Assembly: GCA_002441045.1 (NCBI GenBank)
Contig: DJWQ01000245.1
Location: 1-13,961 of the forward strand
DNA: 13,961 bases
Direction: 5' to 3'
Origin: Firmicutes bacterium UBA6226
Lineage (GTDB): Bacteria; Bacillota_A; Clostridia; Peptostreptococcales; Acidaminobacteraceae
The stretch's first letter is position 1. Each line of letters starts with the position of its first letter. The notes under the pieces were generated by a model. It ran no database searches, was not told the origin of the DNA, and saw only the letters and a list, made by a program, of their open reading frames with translations. Below are positions 1 through 5,757 of the stretch, in pieces. The translations under genes were made by a program, and so were the position numbers.

Positions 1-500
1 GATAAAGCTAAATTCTCTGGAATATCTGAAGGAATCTTAGCATATAAGCCAGATTCAAATAGAATTGCTTGCCCCTTAATATCAACTTGATCGATACTTT
101 TTCTAATTTCAATAATTTCTTCTATTACAAGTGGCGTTAATGATAGTGAAACTAATGTCGCTATCTTATCGCCTACTTTTAAGTCAGTTTTGCCTATTAA
201 TGCATCGCCTATTTGAGCAACTGTGCCGATCAGCATACCACCTGATCCAGTAACAGGGTTTTTGTGTTTACCTTGCTTTTCAACGATATCGAGCATAATT
301 TCTTTAATTTTGCCTTCGTCACCGTTCGCTTGTTCTTTAATTTGCGTAAATGACGCAGAATCAATGTTAAGCGTTTGTACATCAATTAATATCTCATTGT
401 CATAGATTTCCATATCATTTGAGATCTTTTGTGCCGGTTGTGGTAATATTCCTTTTGGTTCAATAACACGATGTGTTCCAAATTTACAGCCTTTTTTCAT
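1..500 (-). CDS. kdd: L-erythro-3,5-diaminohexanoate dehydrogenase, N-terminal part (lysine fermentation)
   Basis: This frame runs from an ATG at 500 to the left window edge, giving 166 codons of the N-terminal half; the C-terminal half lies outside. The start is fixed by GGAGG (506-510) five bases upstream. The protein begins MKKGCKFGTHRVIEPKGILP and continues with NIDSASFTQIKEQA, HKNPVTGSGGMLIGTV and VGDKIATLVSLSLTPL. I recognise this pattern, from memory of the family, as 3,5-diaminohexanoate dehydrogenase. That enzyme oxidises L-erythro-3,5-diaminohexanoate to 3-keto-5-aminohexanoate with NAD(P) in the cytoplasmic lysine-to-butyrate/acetate pathway. Family members have an MDR-like fold; the nucleotide-binding part would lie beyond the window. 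It is preceded by a sigma-54 promoter and a RocR-like activator gene, so it is probably the first gene of a lysine-fermentation operon. The other pathway genes (kce, kal, kamA, kamDE) are not visible, so the operon itself is an inference. Confidence 0.85.
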   Translation of the reverse strand, partial: MKKGCKFGTHRVIEPKGILPQPAQKISNDMEIYDNEILIDVQTLNIDSASFTQIKEQANGDEGKIKEIMLDIVEKQGKHKNPVTGSGGMLIGTVAQIGDALIGKTDLKVGDKIATLVSLSLTPLVIEEIIEIRKSIDQVDIKGQAILFESGLYAKIPSDIPENLAL

Positions 501-558
501 AAGTTCCTCCCAAAAATTGAATCAAATCCCGTTAACCTTAAACGTTAGTATTTTATAA

Positions 559-576
559 GTGCAATTCTTATGCCAA
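559..576 (-). promoter_or_regulatory. Sigma-54 (-24/-12) promoter of kdd
   Basis: On the minus strand the sequence reads TTGGCATAAGAATTGCAC. This matches the sigma-54 consensus TTGGCAC-N5-TTGCA with the diagnostic GG and GC doublets exactly twelve bases apart (-24 G at 573, -12 C at 561). Transcription should start near 549, leaving a leader of about 50 bases before the kdd ATG at 500. The gene just upstream encodes a sigma-54 activator, which fits. Confidence 0.85.
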
Positions 577-654
577 ATCTTTAACAAATGTTCCCTTTTA
601 AGAACATACGATTAATCTCTATGCTGTAACTAGTTAACTATTGTGCTTAGAATT

Positions 655-686
655 CACTGGAATATCTATGCTTCAGTTCCATAGTG
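655..686. promoter_or_regulatory. Imperfect inverted repeat, candidate upstream activator site for the kdd promoter
   Basis: The arms CACT-GGAA (655-662) and TTCC-AT-AGTG (677-686) are inverted copies that differ by a two-base insertion and flank a 14-base centre. The centre is about 120 bp upstream of the predicted kdd start, a usual distance for enhancer sites of NtrC/RocR-type activators that contact sigma-54 RNA polymerase by DNA looping. That it binds the adjacent regulator is an inference. A second palindromic stretch, TAACTAGTTA (627-636), lies closer to the promoter and is an alternative. Confidence 0.45.
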
Positions 687-782
687 TTTACCTTTTCCTA
701 AAATAAAAATACTTTTGTGAACACTTAAATTTTTAGACAAAATAAAAATTTAAATTGCATTCTTAAAAAAAACAAATAAAAA

Positions 783-802
783 AACGCCGAATTATCGGCG
801 TT
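783..802 (-). terminator. Intrinsic terminator of the sigma-54 activator gene
   Basis: AACGCCGA (783-790), loop ATTA (791-794) and TCGGCGTT (795-802) form a perfect 8-bp GC-rich hairpin. On the minus strand it is followed by a long T-rich run (TTTTTATTTG and eight further Ts). The stem covers the regulator's own TAA (801-803), so transcription stops right at the end of the gene and the kdd promoter is insulated from upstream read-through. Confidence 0.9.
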
Positions 803-2213
803 ATATCTGATACTTTTTCATTTTTGATTGCAAGGTTTGTCTTGGTAATCCTAATCTTTTAGCAGCTTTAGAGATATTTCCTTCTGTTTCACCCAAAACG
901 GTAATAATCAACTGCTTTTCGTAGCCTGAAAGCGCTTCTTGTAAATTAAAATGTTCAGGGGTTGTAATGATATTCCTTTCAATTTTAGGCATTTGCTTTT
1001 CATAAAACGCTCTAAAATTATATGGCAAATCGTCTATTCGAATTAAGTCCCCATCAACAAGATTCGCTGCACCCTCTATAACATGTTCCAACTCTCTGAC
1101 GTTACCATCCCATGGATACTCATTGAAAAGTGCCATTACTTCTGGTGTAACCCCTTTCAGGCCTCTATAAAGTAGACCATTATACTTCTTAATAAAATAT
1201 CTTGTAAGAACTGGAATGTCTTCACGTCGATCACATAGCTTAGGAATCCATAGGGTAACAGTGTTCAGTCGATAATATAAGTCGCGTCGAATCAATCCCA
1301 AATCAATGGCCAAATTGGGCTCGATATTTGTAGCTGCAACAATTCTAACATCAACACTTCGCTCTTTTGTGTCTCCAATTCTTCTGATTTTTCCATCTTG
1401 AAGCACCCTTAAAAGCTTTGCTTGAAGCTCTTGAGGCATTGAATTTATTTCATCTAAGAATAAAGTTCCCGTATCTGCAAGTTCAAAAAGACCAGGTCGA
1501 TCAACAGCGCCAGTAAAGCCCCCTTTAACTGTCCCAAAAAGAATTCCTTCAAGTAAGGAACTCGGTAGAGCGGCACAATTTTGAGCGATAAATGGCTTGT
1601 TTTTCCTTTTACTAGAATTGTGAATTGCCTGGGTTAAAAGCTCCTTACCCGTTCCAGTTTCGCCATATATTAAAATGGCAATATCTGTAGCTGCAGCTTT
1701 CATTGCAATTGCCTTAACACGGTTAAACTCTGAGTGAACAGTTATAATATCTTCAAAGTGATAACCTTTTTTTCCAGATGGCTGGATTTTAAGGGATTCT
1801 TCTGAGCCCTTCGCCTGTGATTGCAAATCAATTACTTTTTCTGTTAGCTCCTTATAGCTTGTAATGTCTCTAGAAATTTCAATAGCACCTGCTATATGAC
1901 CCTCGTTTATAATCGGAAGAGTACTATTAATCGTCGCTATGTTTTTTCCTTTATAAGTTCGATAGGTTTGCTCTCGATTCAAAATAGGCAATTCTGTCAC
2001 GAGCACTTTCAAAAGGGTACTTTCCTCTTCCTTTAGTGACGGATAGATTTCGGTGATGTGTTTGCCGATAGAGTCTTCAATATTAATGTCATCTAGGAGG
2101 GCAGAATTGCGATTACAATAAACGAGATTCCCTTTTTCATCGACGATTTGAACGCCATCACTTATATATTCAAGCATTATTTTTACATGTTCCAGAGTTA
2201 AAATCGGATGCAT
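801..2213 (-). CDS. Sigma-54-dependent transcriptional activator, RocR-like (PAS, AAA+, Fis-type HTH)
   Basis: The 470-residue protein has three parts. A PAS sensor domain (about 10-125) contains SDGVQIVDEKGNLVYCN. A sigma-54 AAA+ domain (about 155-385) has Walker A GETGTGKE (184-191), the sigma-54 contact loop GGFTGA (231-236), Walker B TLFLDE (250-255) and the sensor region VAATN. A C-terminal Fis-type helix-turn-helix (about 444-466) has NISKAAKRLGLPRQTLQSKM. Such proteins bind enhancer sites and use ATP to open sigma-54 promoters; the PAS domain would sense a small molecule. GGFTGAVDRPGLFE in place of GAFTGA is, as I recall, usual in the RocR subgroup. The start has AGGAG seven bases upstream. 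The likely target is the kdd promoter about 230 bp downstream of its stop, by analogy with RocR control of amino-acid catabolism. The ligand is unknown; lysine or an intermediate is a guess. Confidence 0.9.
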   Translation of the reverse strand: MHPILTLEHVKIMLEYISDGVQIVDEKGNLVYCNRNSALLDDINIEDSIGKHITEIYPSLKEEESTLLKVLVTELPILNREQTYRTYKGKNIATINSTLPIINEGHIAGAIEISRDITSYKELTEKVIDLQSQAKGSEESLKIQPSGKKGYHFEDIITVHSEFNRVKAIAMKAAATDIAILIYGETGTGKELLTQAIHNSSKRKNKPFIAQNCAALPSSLLEGILFGTVKGGFTGAVDRPGLFELADTGTLFLDEINSMPQELQAKLLRVLQDGKIRRIGDTKERSVDVRIVAATNIEPNLAIDLGLIRRDLYYRLNTVTLWIPKLCDRREDIPVLTRYFIKKYNGLLYRGLKGVTPEVMALFNEYPWDGNVRELEHVIEGAANLVDGDLIRIDDLPYNFRAFYEKQMPKIERNIITTPEHFNLQEALSGYEKQLIITVLGETEGNISKAAKRLGLPRQTLQSKMKKYQI

Positions 2214-2231
2214 CTCAACACTCCTATCATC

Positions 2232-2273
2232 AAAGTGCCGACATTTCGGCTATAGCCGAAATGTCGGCACTTT
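2232..2273. repeat. Perfect 42-bp palindrome between the GGDEF-like gene and the activator gene
   Basis: The 21 bases at 2232-2252 are the exact reverse complement of 2253-2273, with no mismatch and only TATA at the centre. Each half contains its own small hairpin, GCCGA-CATT-TCGGC (2237-2250) and GCCGA-AATG-TCGGC (2255-2268). The element overlaps the TAA of the upstream gene (2272-2274) and ends a few bases before the activator's ribosome binding site. No U-run follows on either strand, so it is not a classical terminator. An RNA stem that sets relative expression, an RNase III site, or an operator are all possible. Confidence 0.85.
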
Positions 2274-3045
2274 ATAATATTGTACCTTTTCCATAATCCT
2301 TTGCCAGCTTAAGCTTTTCATAGGCTAAGTGAACAAACTTATCCTCTGATTGCCACTGATCAATGGACAAAACAACATAACGGCAGGTTACATTAATCTC
2401 TCTTTCCTTATCCTGATCTTTAACTTTGGCGTATTTGATATTATGAATTCGATCTCTAAGTTGATTGGTAATATCATAAGCAACCGTATGCGAAACATTG
2501 GGCATTACGATTGCGAAGGTGTCCCCTTTAACCCTCGCCACCTGACAGCCATTGGATGCAAGAATGCTATTTTCTTGAATAAATGCTTTTGTGACTTTTA
2601 CGATATCAATTAGCACTTTATCTCCAGTAAAAATGTCAAACGTCTTATTGACTTCGCCTAGGTCGTCAACATCGAAAAAAACGACGGTTGAAAGCATTTG
2701 TGATTGTTGACTTCTCTCAAATTCTAATGACAGAACGTTTTTTAGTTTCTCTTCAGTATTAATTTTGATGAGCTCACGGCTGATAATTTCTTCATTCTTG
2801 AAAATCTCATTTACCTTCTCCGAAACTTCTTTATTGAAATATTCATTGACGATAAATGCTAAAAACAAAAGAACGACAGTATAAAACAAAATAACGATGT
2901 ACCATTCGATAAATTTCGTAAACGCACTAATGGTAATCCAAACGCTCGGAAAAATACTGGCCACTAAGGCAAATATAAACAATCGCCGCGTGCCCATTTG
3001 TCTAAAATTATATCTCTTTTGTTTTTTCTCGCGTTTTTTGAACAT
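2272..3045 (-). CDS. Membrane protein with a degenerate (probably inactive) GGDEF domain
   Basis: The 257-residue protein has a very basic N-terminus (MFKKREKKQKRYNFRQ), two membrane segments (about 21-41 and 47-67), a charged linker helix (about 70-112) and a cytoplasmic GGDEF-like domain (about 115-257). The first metal-site region is recognisable (VVFFDVDDLGEVNKTF, D125 and D127), as is the following TGDKVL. The signature, however, reads RVKGDTF (171-177) where active diguanylate cyclases have RxGGDEF: the first Gly is Lys and the catalytic Glu is Thr. Synthesis of c-di-GMP is therefore unlikely. A role as a nucleotide sensor or scaffold is possible but not shown. It starts 4 bp after the DUF1934 stop with only a weak AAGAGAT site, so translation is probably coupled to the upstream gene. 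Confidence 0.7.
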   Translation of the reverse strand: MFKKREKKQKRYNFRQMGTRRLFIFALVASIFPSVWITISAFTKFIEWYIVILFYTVVLLFLAFIVNEYFNKEVSEKVNEIFKNEEIISRELIKINTEEKLKNVLSLEFERSQQSQMLSTVVFFDVDDLGEVNKTFDIFTGDKVLIDIVKVTKAFIQENSILASNGCQVARVKGDTFAIVMPNVSHTVAYDITNQLRDRIHNIKYAKVKDQDKEREINVTCRYVVLSIDQWQSEDKFVHLAYEKLKLAKDYGKGTIL

Positions 3046-3049
3046 GACA

Positions 3050-3460
3050 TTAATCTCTTTTCATATCTATTTTAATCACTACTTCAGAAGGTTTCTCTTC
3101 TTCACCTTCGATTTTTAATAAATACTTTAGTTCGATTATGGATTCATTCCAACTGAGATCAACGCCATATGTTTGCATCATAAATGTTCCATATGGCGTT
3201 TGATAAACCGTCTCGTTCCAAACACTCTTTTCAATTTTTAAAACACTTGTATTATCACCATAGCGCTTTATTGAGATAATGCCATCTTCAAATGTCAAAA
3301 GCGTCTTTGTTCCTTCCATTTCAACTTCCTTGTACATCAAGAAGGTCTTATTAGGCTCTTTTTTATAAGTTGCTTCTGCAACCTGTGTCATTTCATTTAT
3401 TTCACCATCGCCACTTGTGATGATAGAGTTAACGATGATTCTTAAATTTTCACTTTTCAT
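3050..3460 (-). CDS. DUF1934 (YwiB-like) small beta-barrel protein
   Basis: This soluble protein of 136 residues starts MKSENLRIIVNSIITSGDGE. Features resembling the DUF1934/YwiB family are the N-terminal strand followed by GDGE, alternating strands (KTFLMYKEVEMEG, TLLTFEDGIISIKRYGD) and the segment TPYGTFMMQTYGVDLSW. The family has a calycin-like barrel fold and no settled function. I chose the ATG at 3460 because it overlaps the GntR stop as TAATG, typical of coupled translation. An in-frame ATG at 3475, five codons upstream, has no ribosome binding site. It sits inside the tight ispE operon between a GntR regulator and a degenerate GGDEF protein. The family assignment is fairly sure, its role is not. 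Confidence 0.75.
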   Translation of the reverse strand: MKSENLRIIVNSIITSGDGEINEMTQVAEATYKKEPNKTFLMYKEVEMEGTKTLLTFEDGIISIKRYGDNTSVLKIEKSVWNETVYQTPYGTFMMQTYGVDLSWNESIIELKYLLKIEGEEEKPSEVVIKIDMKRD

Positions 3461-4131
3461 TATTCTGCAATCCATTTATTAACTAACGTTTTGATACTTT
3501 CCACATGGCTTTCTGACTCTTGTCTAGCTACAGCACCATCCTGACGGATTATCGCGTCAAAAATTCGATTATGTGAAGCTTGAATTTCTTTAAAATTGTT
3601 AAACTCATTAAAGTAAATTAATCTAAAACGTTGGAATTGATCGTGTAAATCATAAATGATGCTAATCAGTCTTTGGTTTTTTGTGCCTTCAAAGATCAAT
3701 GAGTGAAACTCATTATCGCTTTCGATCATACTTTTCTTATCCATGCTTAAAAGAGATTCATTAAAGTGCTCAACCACTTTTCCAAGTGCTTCTTTCTCAC
3801 TTAAAGTCATTCTCTCCGCTGCCAAATAAGCTGCAAAGCCCTCTAACTCCTTGCGGATTTCAAGTACTTCCATAATGTCTTTTTTAGTTAAATCGGCAAC
3901 ATATGCCCCTTTTCTTGGGATCATTATAACAAAGCTTTCTTTTTCAAGCTTTCTAATGGCTTCGCGCACTGGTGTACGGCTAACGCCCAACTGATCAGCG
4001 ATAGTGACTTCCATTAATCTTTCGCCTGGCTTTAACTCCCCTGCAAGAATAGCATTTCTAAGATACTCGAAAACAACCTCTCCAAGTGGTTTGTAATTTC
4101 TGATTTCCAATTTGTCAAAATTCACGTTCAT
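3460..4131 (-). CDS. GntR-family transcriptional regulator, FadR/FCD type
   Basis: The 223-residue protein has an N-terminal winged helix (about 12-78, with ERLMEVTIADQLGVSRTPVR and a wing PRKGAYVA) and an all-helical FCD ligand domain (about 85-215). The FCD metal-binding set appears complete: D139 and H143 (SDNEFH), H187 (ASHNRIF) and H209 (ESHVESI). Such proteins bind small carboxylic acids, often with a metal, and usually repress operons nearby. The start is set at the ATG at 4131, four bases after GGAGGGG. A TTG at 4146 would extend the frame by five codons but has no ribosome binding site. It lies 18 bp behind ispE and overlaps the next gene. Its ligand and targets cannot be read from the sequence. 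A FadR-type operator was not found in the ispE upstream region. Confidence 0.85.
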   Translation of the reverse strand: MNVNFDKLEIRNYKPLGEVVFEYLRNAILAGELKPGERLMEVTIADQLGVSRTPVREAIRKLEKESFVIMIPRKGAYVADLTKKDIMEVLEIRKELEGFAAYLAAERMTLSEKEALGKVVEHFNESLLSMDKKSMIESDNEFHSLIFEGTKNQRLISIIYDLHDQFQRFRLIYFNEFNNFKEIQASHNRIFDAIIRQDGAVARQESESHVESIKTLVNKWIAE

Positions 4132-4149
4132 AACCCCTCCACTCAACTT

Positions 4150-5028
4150 TTACTGTTTATTATATGTTGCTACTAGATAACACTGTGAATACTGAAGCTT
4201 TAACTTTTTATGTGCCTTTTTCGCTTTCTCATAGCTGCCATAAAAAGCAAATACAGTTGGACCACTACCACTCATCAGAACGCCCTCTGCGCCAAATGCC
4301 ATTAGAGTTTGTTTGATCTCCTCGACTTTAGGATAAAGTTTCAAGGTAACCGTTTCTAGGACGTTCATAAGTCCACTTAGTATGTCTTTCCGATTTTGTG
4401 TTTTTAGTGCCTCTATCATTTTAGGTGTGTCAGGATGCGCTTTTACTTCGCTCAGCTCTAAACCACCATAAACGTCTTTAGTAGATACGCCAAAACTTGG
4501 CTTAACCAATATCATCCATGCGTTTTCAAACCCTCTGATCGGTTCGAGAATTTCACCTAATCCTCTTGCGATTGCAGCCCCTTCGCAAAAGCAAAATGGG
4601 ACGTCTGCACCAAGTTCAAAGCCAATGCTTTGCATTTCTTCGGATGACAAGTTTAAATGACATAGCTGATTAATGCCCTTTATTACTGCAGCTGCATTTG
4701 TACTTCCGCCAGCAAGTCCAGCCGCTACAGGTATGTTCTTATCGATTTGTATCTTAAATCCAACGTTGAGCTTAAAGCGATCGATCATTATTTGAGCCGC
4801 TTTGTAGGCAATGTTGCGATGATCCGTAGGTAAAAATGAATCAGAGCAAGTTAATTCGATTTTCGTTTCAGAAATCAAAGTCACGGTAACGAGGTCATAT
4901 AAATCGATTTGCTGCATGATCATTTCTACATCGTGATATCCGGAAGGTCTTCTTGATAGAACATCCAGAGTAAGATTGATTTTTGCTCTAGCTTTTATCT
5001 GTACACTTTGAGCATTTTTTAAATCCAA
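4150..5028 (-). CDS. ispE: 4-diphosphocytidyl-2-C-methyl-D-erythritol kinase (MEP pathway)
   Basis: IspE phosphorylates the 2-hydroxyl of CDP-methylerythritol with ATP, a step of the MEP isoprenoid pathway in the cytoplasm. This 292-residue protein has the usual family length. It shows the GHMP-kinase motifs: KARAKINLTLDV with K16, the glycine-rich ATP loop PVAAGLAGGSTNAAA (100-114), FELGADVPF with the expected catalytic D142, and MSGSGPTVFAFY (252-263). The ATP loop usually reads GGSSDAAA or GGSTDAAA; Asn111 in place of Asp is unusual. The start codon is TTG at 5028, supported by AGAGGTG five bases upstream, and no closer ATG exists. It is the first gene of a probable operon with the GntR, DUF1934, GGDEF-like and sigma-54 activator genes. 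Confidence 0.92.
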   Translation of the reverse strand: MDLKNAQSVQIKARAKINLTLDVLSRRPSGYHDVEMIMQQIDLYDLVTVTLISETKIELTCSDSFLPTDHRNIAYKAAQIMIDRFKLNVGFKIQIDKNIPVAAGLAGGSTNAAAVIKGINQLCHLNLSSEEMQSIGFELGADVPFCFCEGAAIARGLGEILEPIRGFENAWMILVKPSFGVSTKDVYGGLELSEVKAHPDTPKMIEALKTQNRKDILSGLMNVLETVTLKLYPKVEEIKQTLMAFGAEGVLMSGSGPTVFAFYGSYEKAKKAHKKLKLQYSQCYLVATYNKQ

Positions 5029-5089
5029 TTGAACACCTCTTCTTCATCTACTCTATTAAGTATGTGAATACAAAATACAATAAAAATAC

Positions 5090-5119
5090 ATTATACTCAA
5101 TTATATGCCATTTTGTATA
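5090..5119 (-). promoter_or_regulatory. Likely sigma-A promoter of the ispE operon
   Basis: A perfect -10 TATAAT (5090-5095, minus strand) is preceded at 18 bp by TATACA (5114-5119), a 4/6 match to TTGACA. A second overlapping TATAAT lies at 5100-5105 without a good -35. The start would be about 55 bases before the ispE TTG. The region is AT-rich, so chance matches are possible. Confidence 0.45.
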
Positions 5120-5138
5120 AATTATAAAGTGTAATTTC

Positions 5139-5181
5139 AAAAAAAAATAAATCTGCCAAAAGAAGTAACTTTCTGACAGAC
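5139..5181 (-). terminator. Intrinsic terminator after the GNAT gene
   Basis: On the minus strand TCTGTC (5180-5175) pairs with GGCAGA (5157-5152), including one G-U pair. The inner part (AGAAAG against the CTTCTTTT stretch) pairs further with a small bulge. Directly after the stem comes TTTATTTTTTTTT (5151-5139). It lies just past the GNAT stop and separates the dnaB-GNAT unit from the ispE operon. Confidence 0.8.
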
Positions 5182-5192
5182 TAAATAAGGTT

Positions 5193-5753
5193 TTATTTAA
5201 ATGGCAACTGGTTTTTATTAAAGACCATCACATAAAAGGTTGTGTAAAGAACGCCTCTAATCATCTGAAATTGGTCGGGGTACTTTTCCATTATAACGTC
5301 TTTGAAGCTCTGCTCTTCAAATGGCTCTATAACCTCTTTGATTTTTTTAAAGCCAATTTTTTCATAACTCTTTTGTGCGCGTTTATTAAAATGCGACACG
5401 CGAAGCTGCATTTCTTCAATAGGGTAATGTTCAAAAACATACTCGAGGTACCTTTTTAGCATTTCAGTCCCAAATCCTTCACTTAAATAGTTAGGATCAA
5501 CTGCAATTCCAAGTTCTGCACGTCTTTTTAGCCACTTGATGTTCTTAAGTGTTACAAAACCAAGTGGATAATCGTCTATAAAGAGGCCATAAACTTTTTT
5601 TCGGATCCACTTTTGTTTTGAATCGTACCAACCATCAAACTCTTCTTTGTATCTAAATGGAAAGTTATATTGAAAAAATCGCGGGTCCTCATGCGCCCCC
5701 CATTTCTCAAACGCGTAGATATCACTTCGCTTAAATTTCCTAAACTCAAGCAT
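5193..5753 (-). CDS. GNAT-family N-acetyltransferase (RimJ/RimL-like)
   Basis: The 186-residue protein fits the GNAT fold. It has an N-terminal strand and helix (LEFRKFKRSDIYAFEKW), a central strand pair (YGLFIDDYPLGFVTLKNIKW, RRAELGIAVDP), the acetyl-CoA loop region SEGFGTEMLKRYLEYVF (91-107; the usual first Gln/Arg of the motif is not seen) and the C-terminal N-x-R/K-A-x-x-x-YEKIGF signature (about 123-135). Such enzymes transfer an acetyl group from acetyl-CoA to an amine on a protein, peptide, antibiotic or metabolite; the substrate here is unknown. A tail of about 50 residues follows the core. The dnaB stop codon is part of its ribosome binding site (GAGGTGA, three bases before the ATG), so translation is coupled to dnaB. 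A terminator follows. Confidence 0.75.
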   Translation of the reverse strand: MLEFRKFKRSDIYAFEKWGAHEDPRFFQYNFPFRYKEEFDGWYDSKQKWIRKKVYGLFIDDYPLGFVTLKNIKWLKRRAELGIAVDPNYLSEGFGTEMLKRYLEYVFEHYPIEEMQLRVSHFNKRAQKSYEKIGFKKIKEVIEPFEEQSFKDVIMEKYPDQFQMIRGVLYTTFYVMVFNKNQLPFK

Positions 5754-5757
5754 AATA

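Larger units (their letters stand above)
501..782. other. Regulatory spacer between the sigma-54 activator gene and kdd
   Basis: I see no gene in this stretch. From right to left it holds the U-run side of the regulator's terminator, a very AT-rich segment (about 700-782, with AAATAAAAAT at 701-710 and a near copy around 740) that may be bent, the inverted repeat at 655-686, the palindromes near 627-639, the sigma-54 promoter at 559-576, and the kdd leader. TCTATGCT occurs twice (618-625 and 665-672), possibly by chance. Confidence 0.6.

Noticed and set aside
223..405. Open plus-strand frame within the kdd region, and similar plus-strand frames across the window
   Set aside because: They lie opposite well-supported minus-strand genes, have no family-like sequence and generally no ribosome binding site. 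I treat them as shadows.
1506..1523. GGFTGA in the sigma-54 activator as a damaged GAFTGA loop
   Set aside because: The critical G, F, T, G and A remain, and as I recall GGFTGAVDRPG is usual for RocR-type activators, so it is not a sign of lost function.
2232..2273. Calling the 42-bp palindrome an intrinsic terminator
   Set aside because: No U-run follows on either strand: on the minus strand the next bases are GATGATAGGAG, the ribosome binding site of the activator gene.
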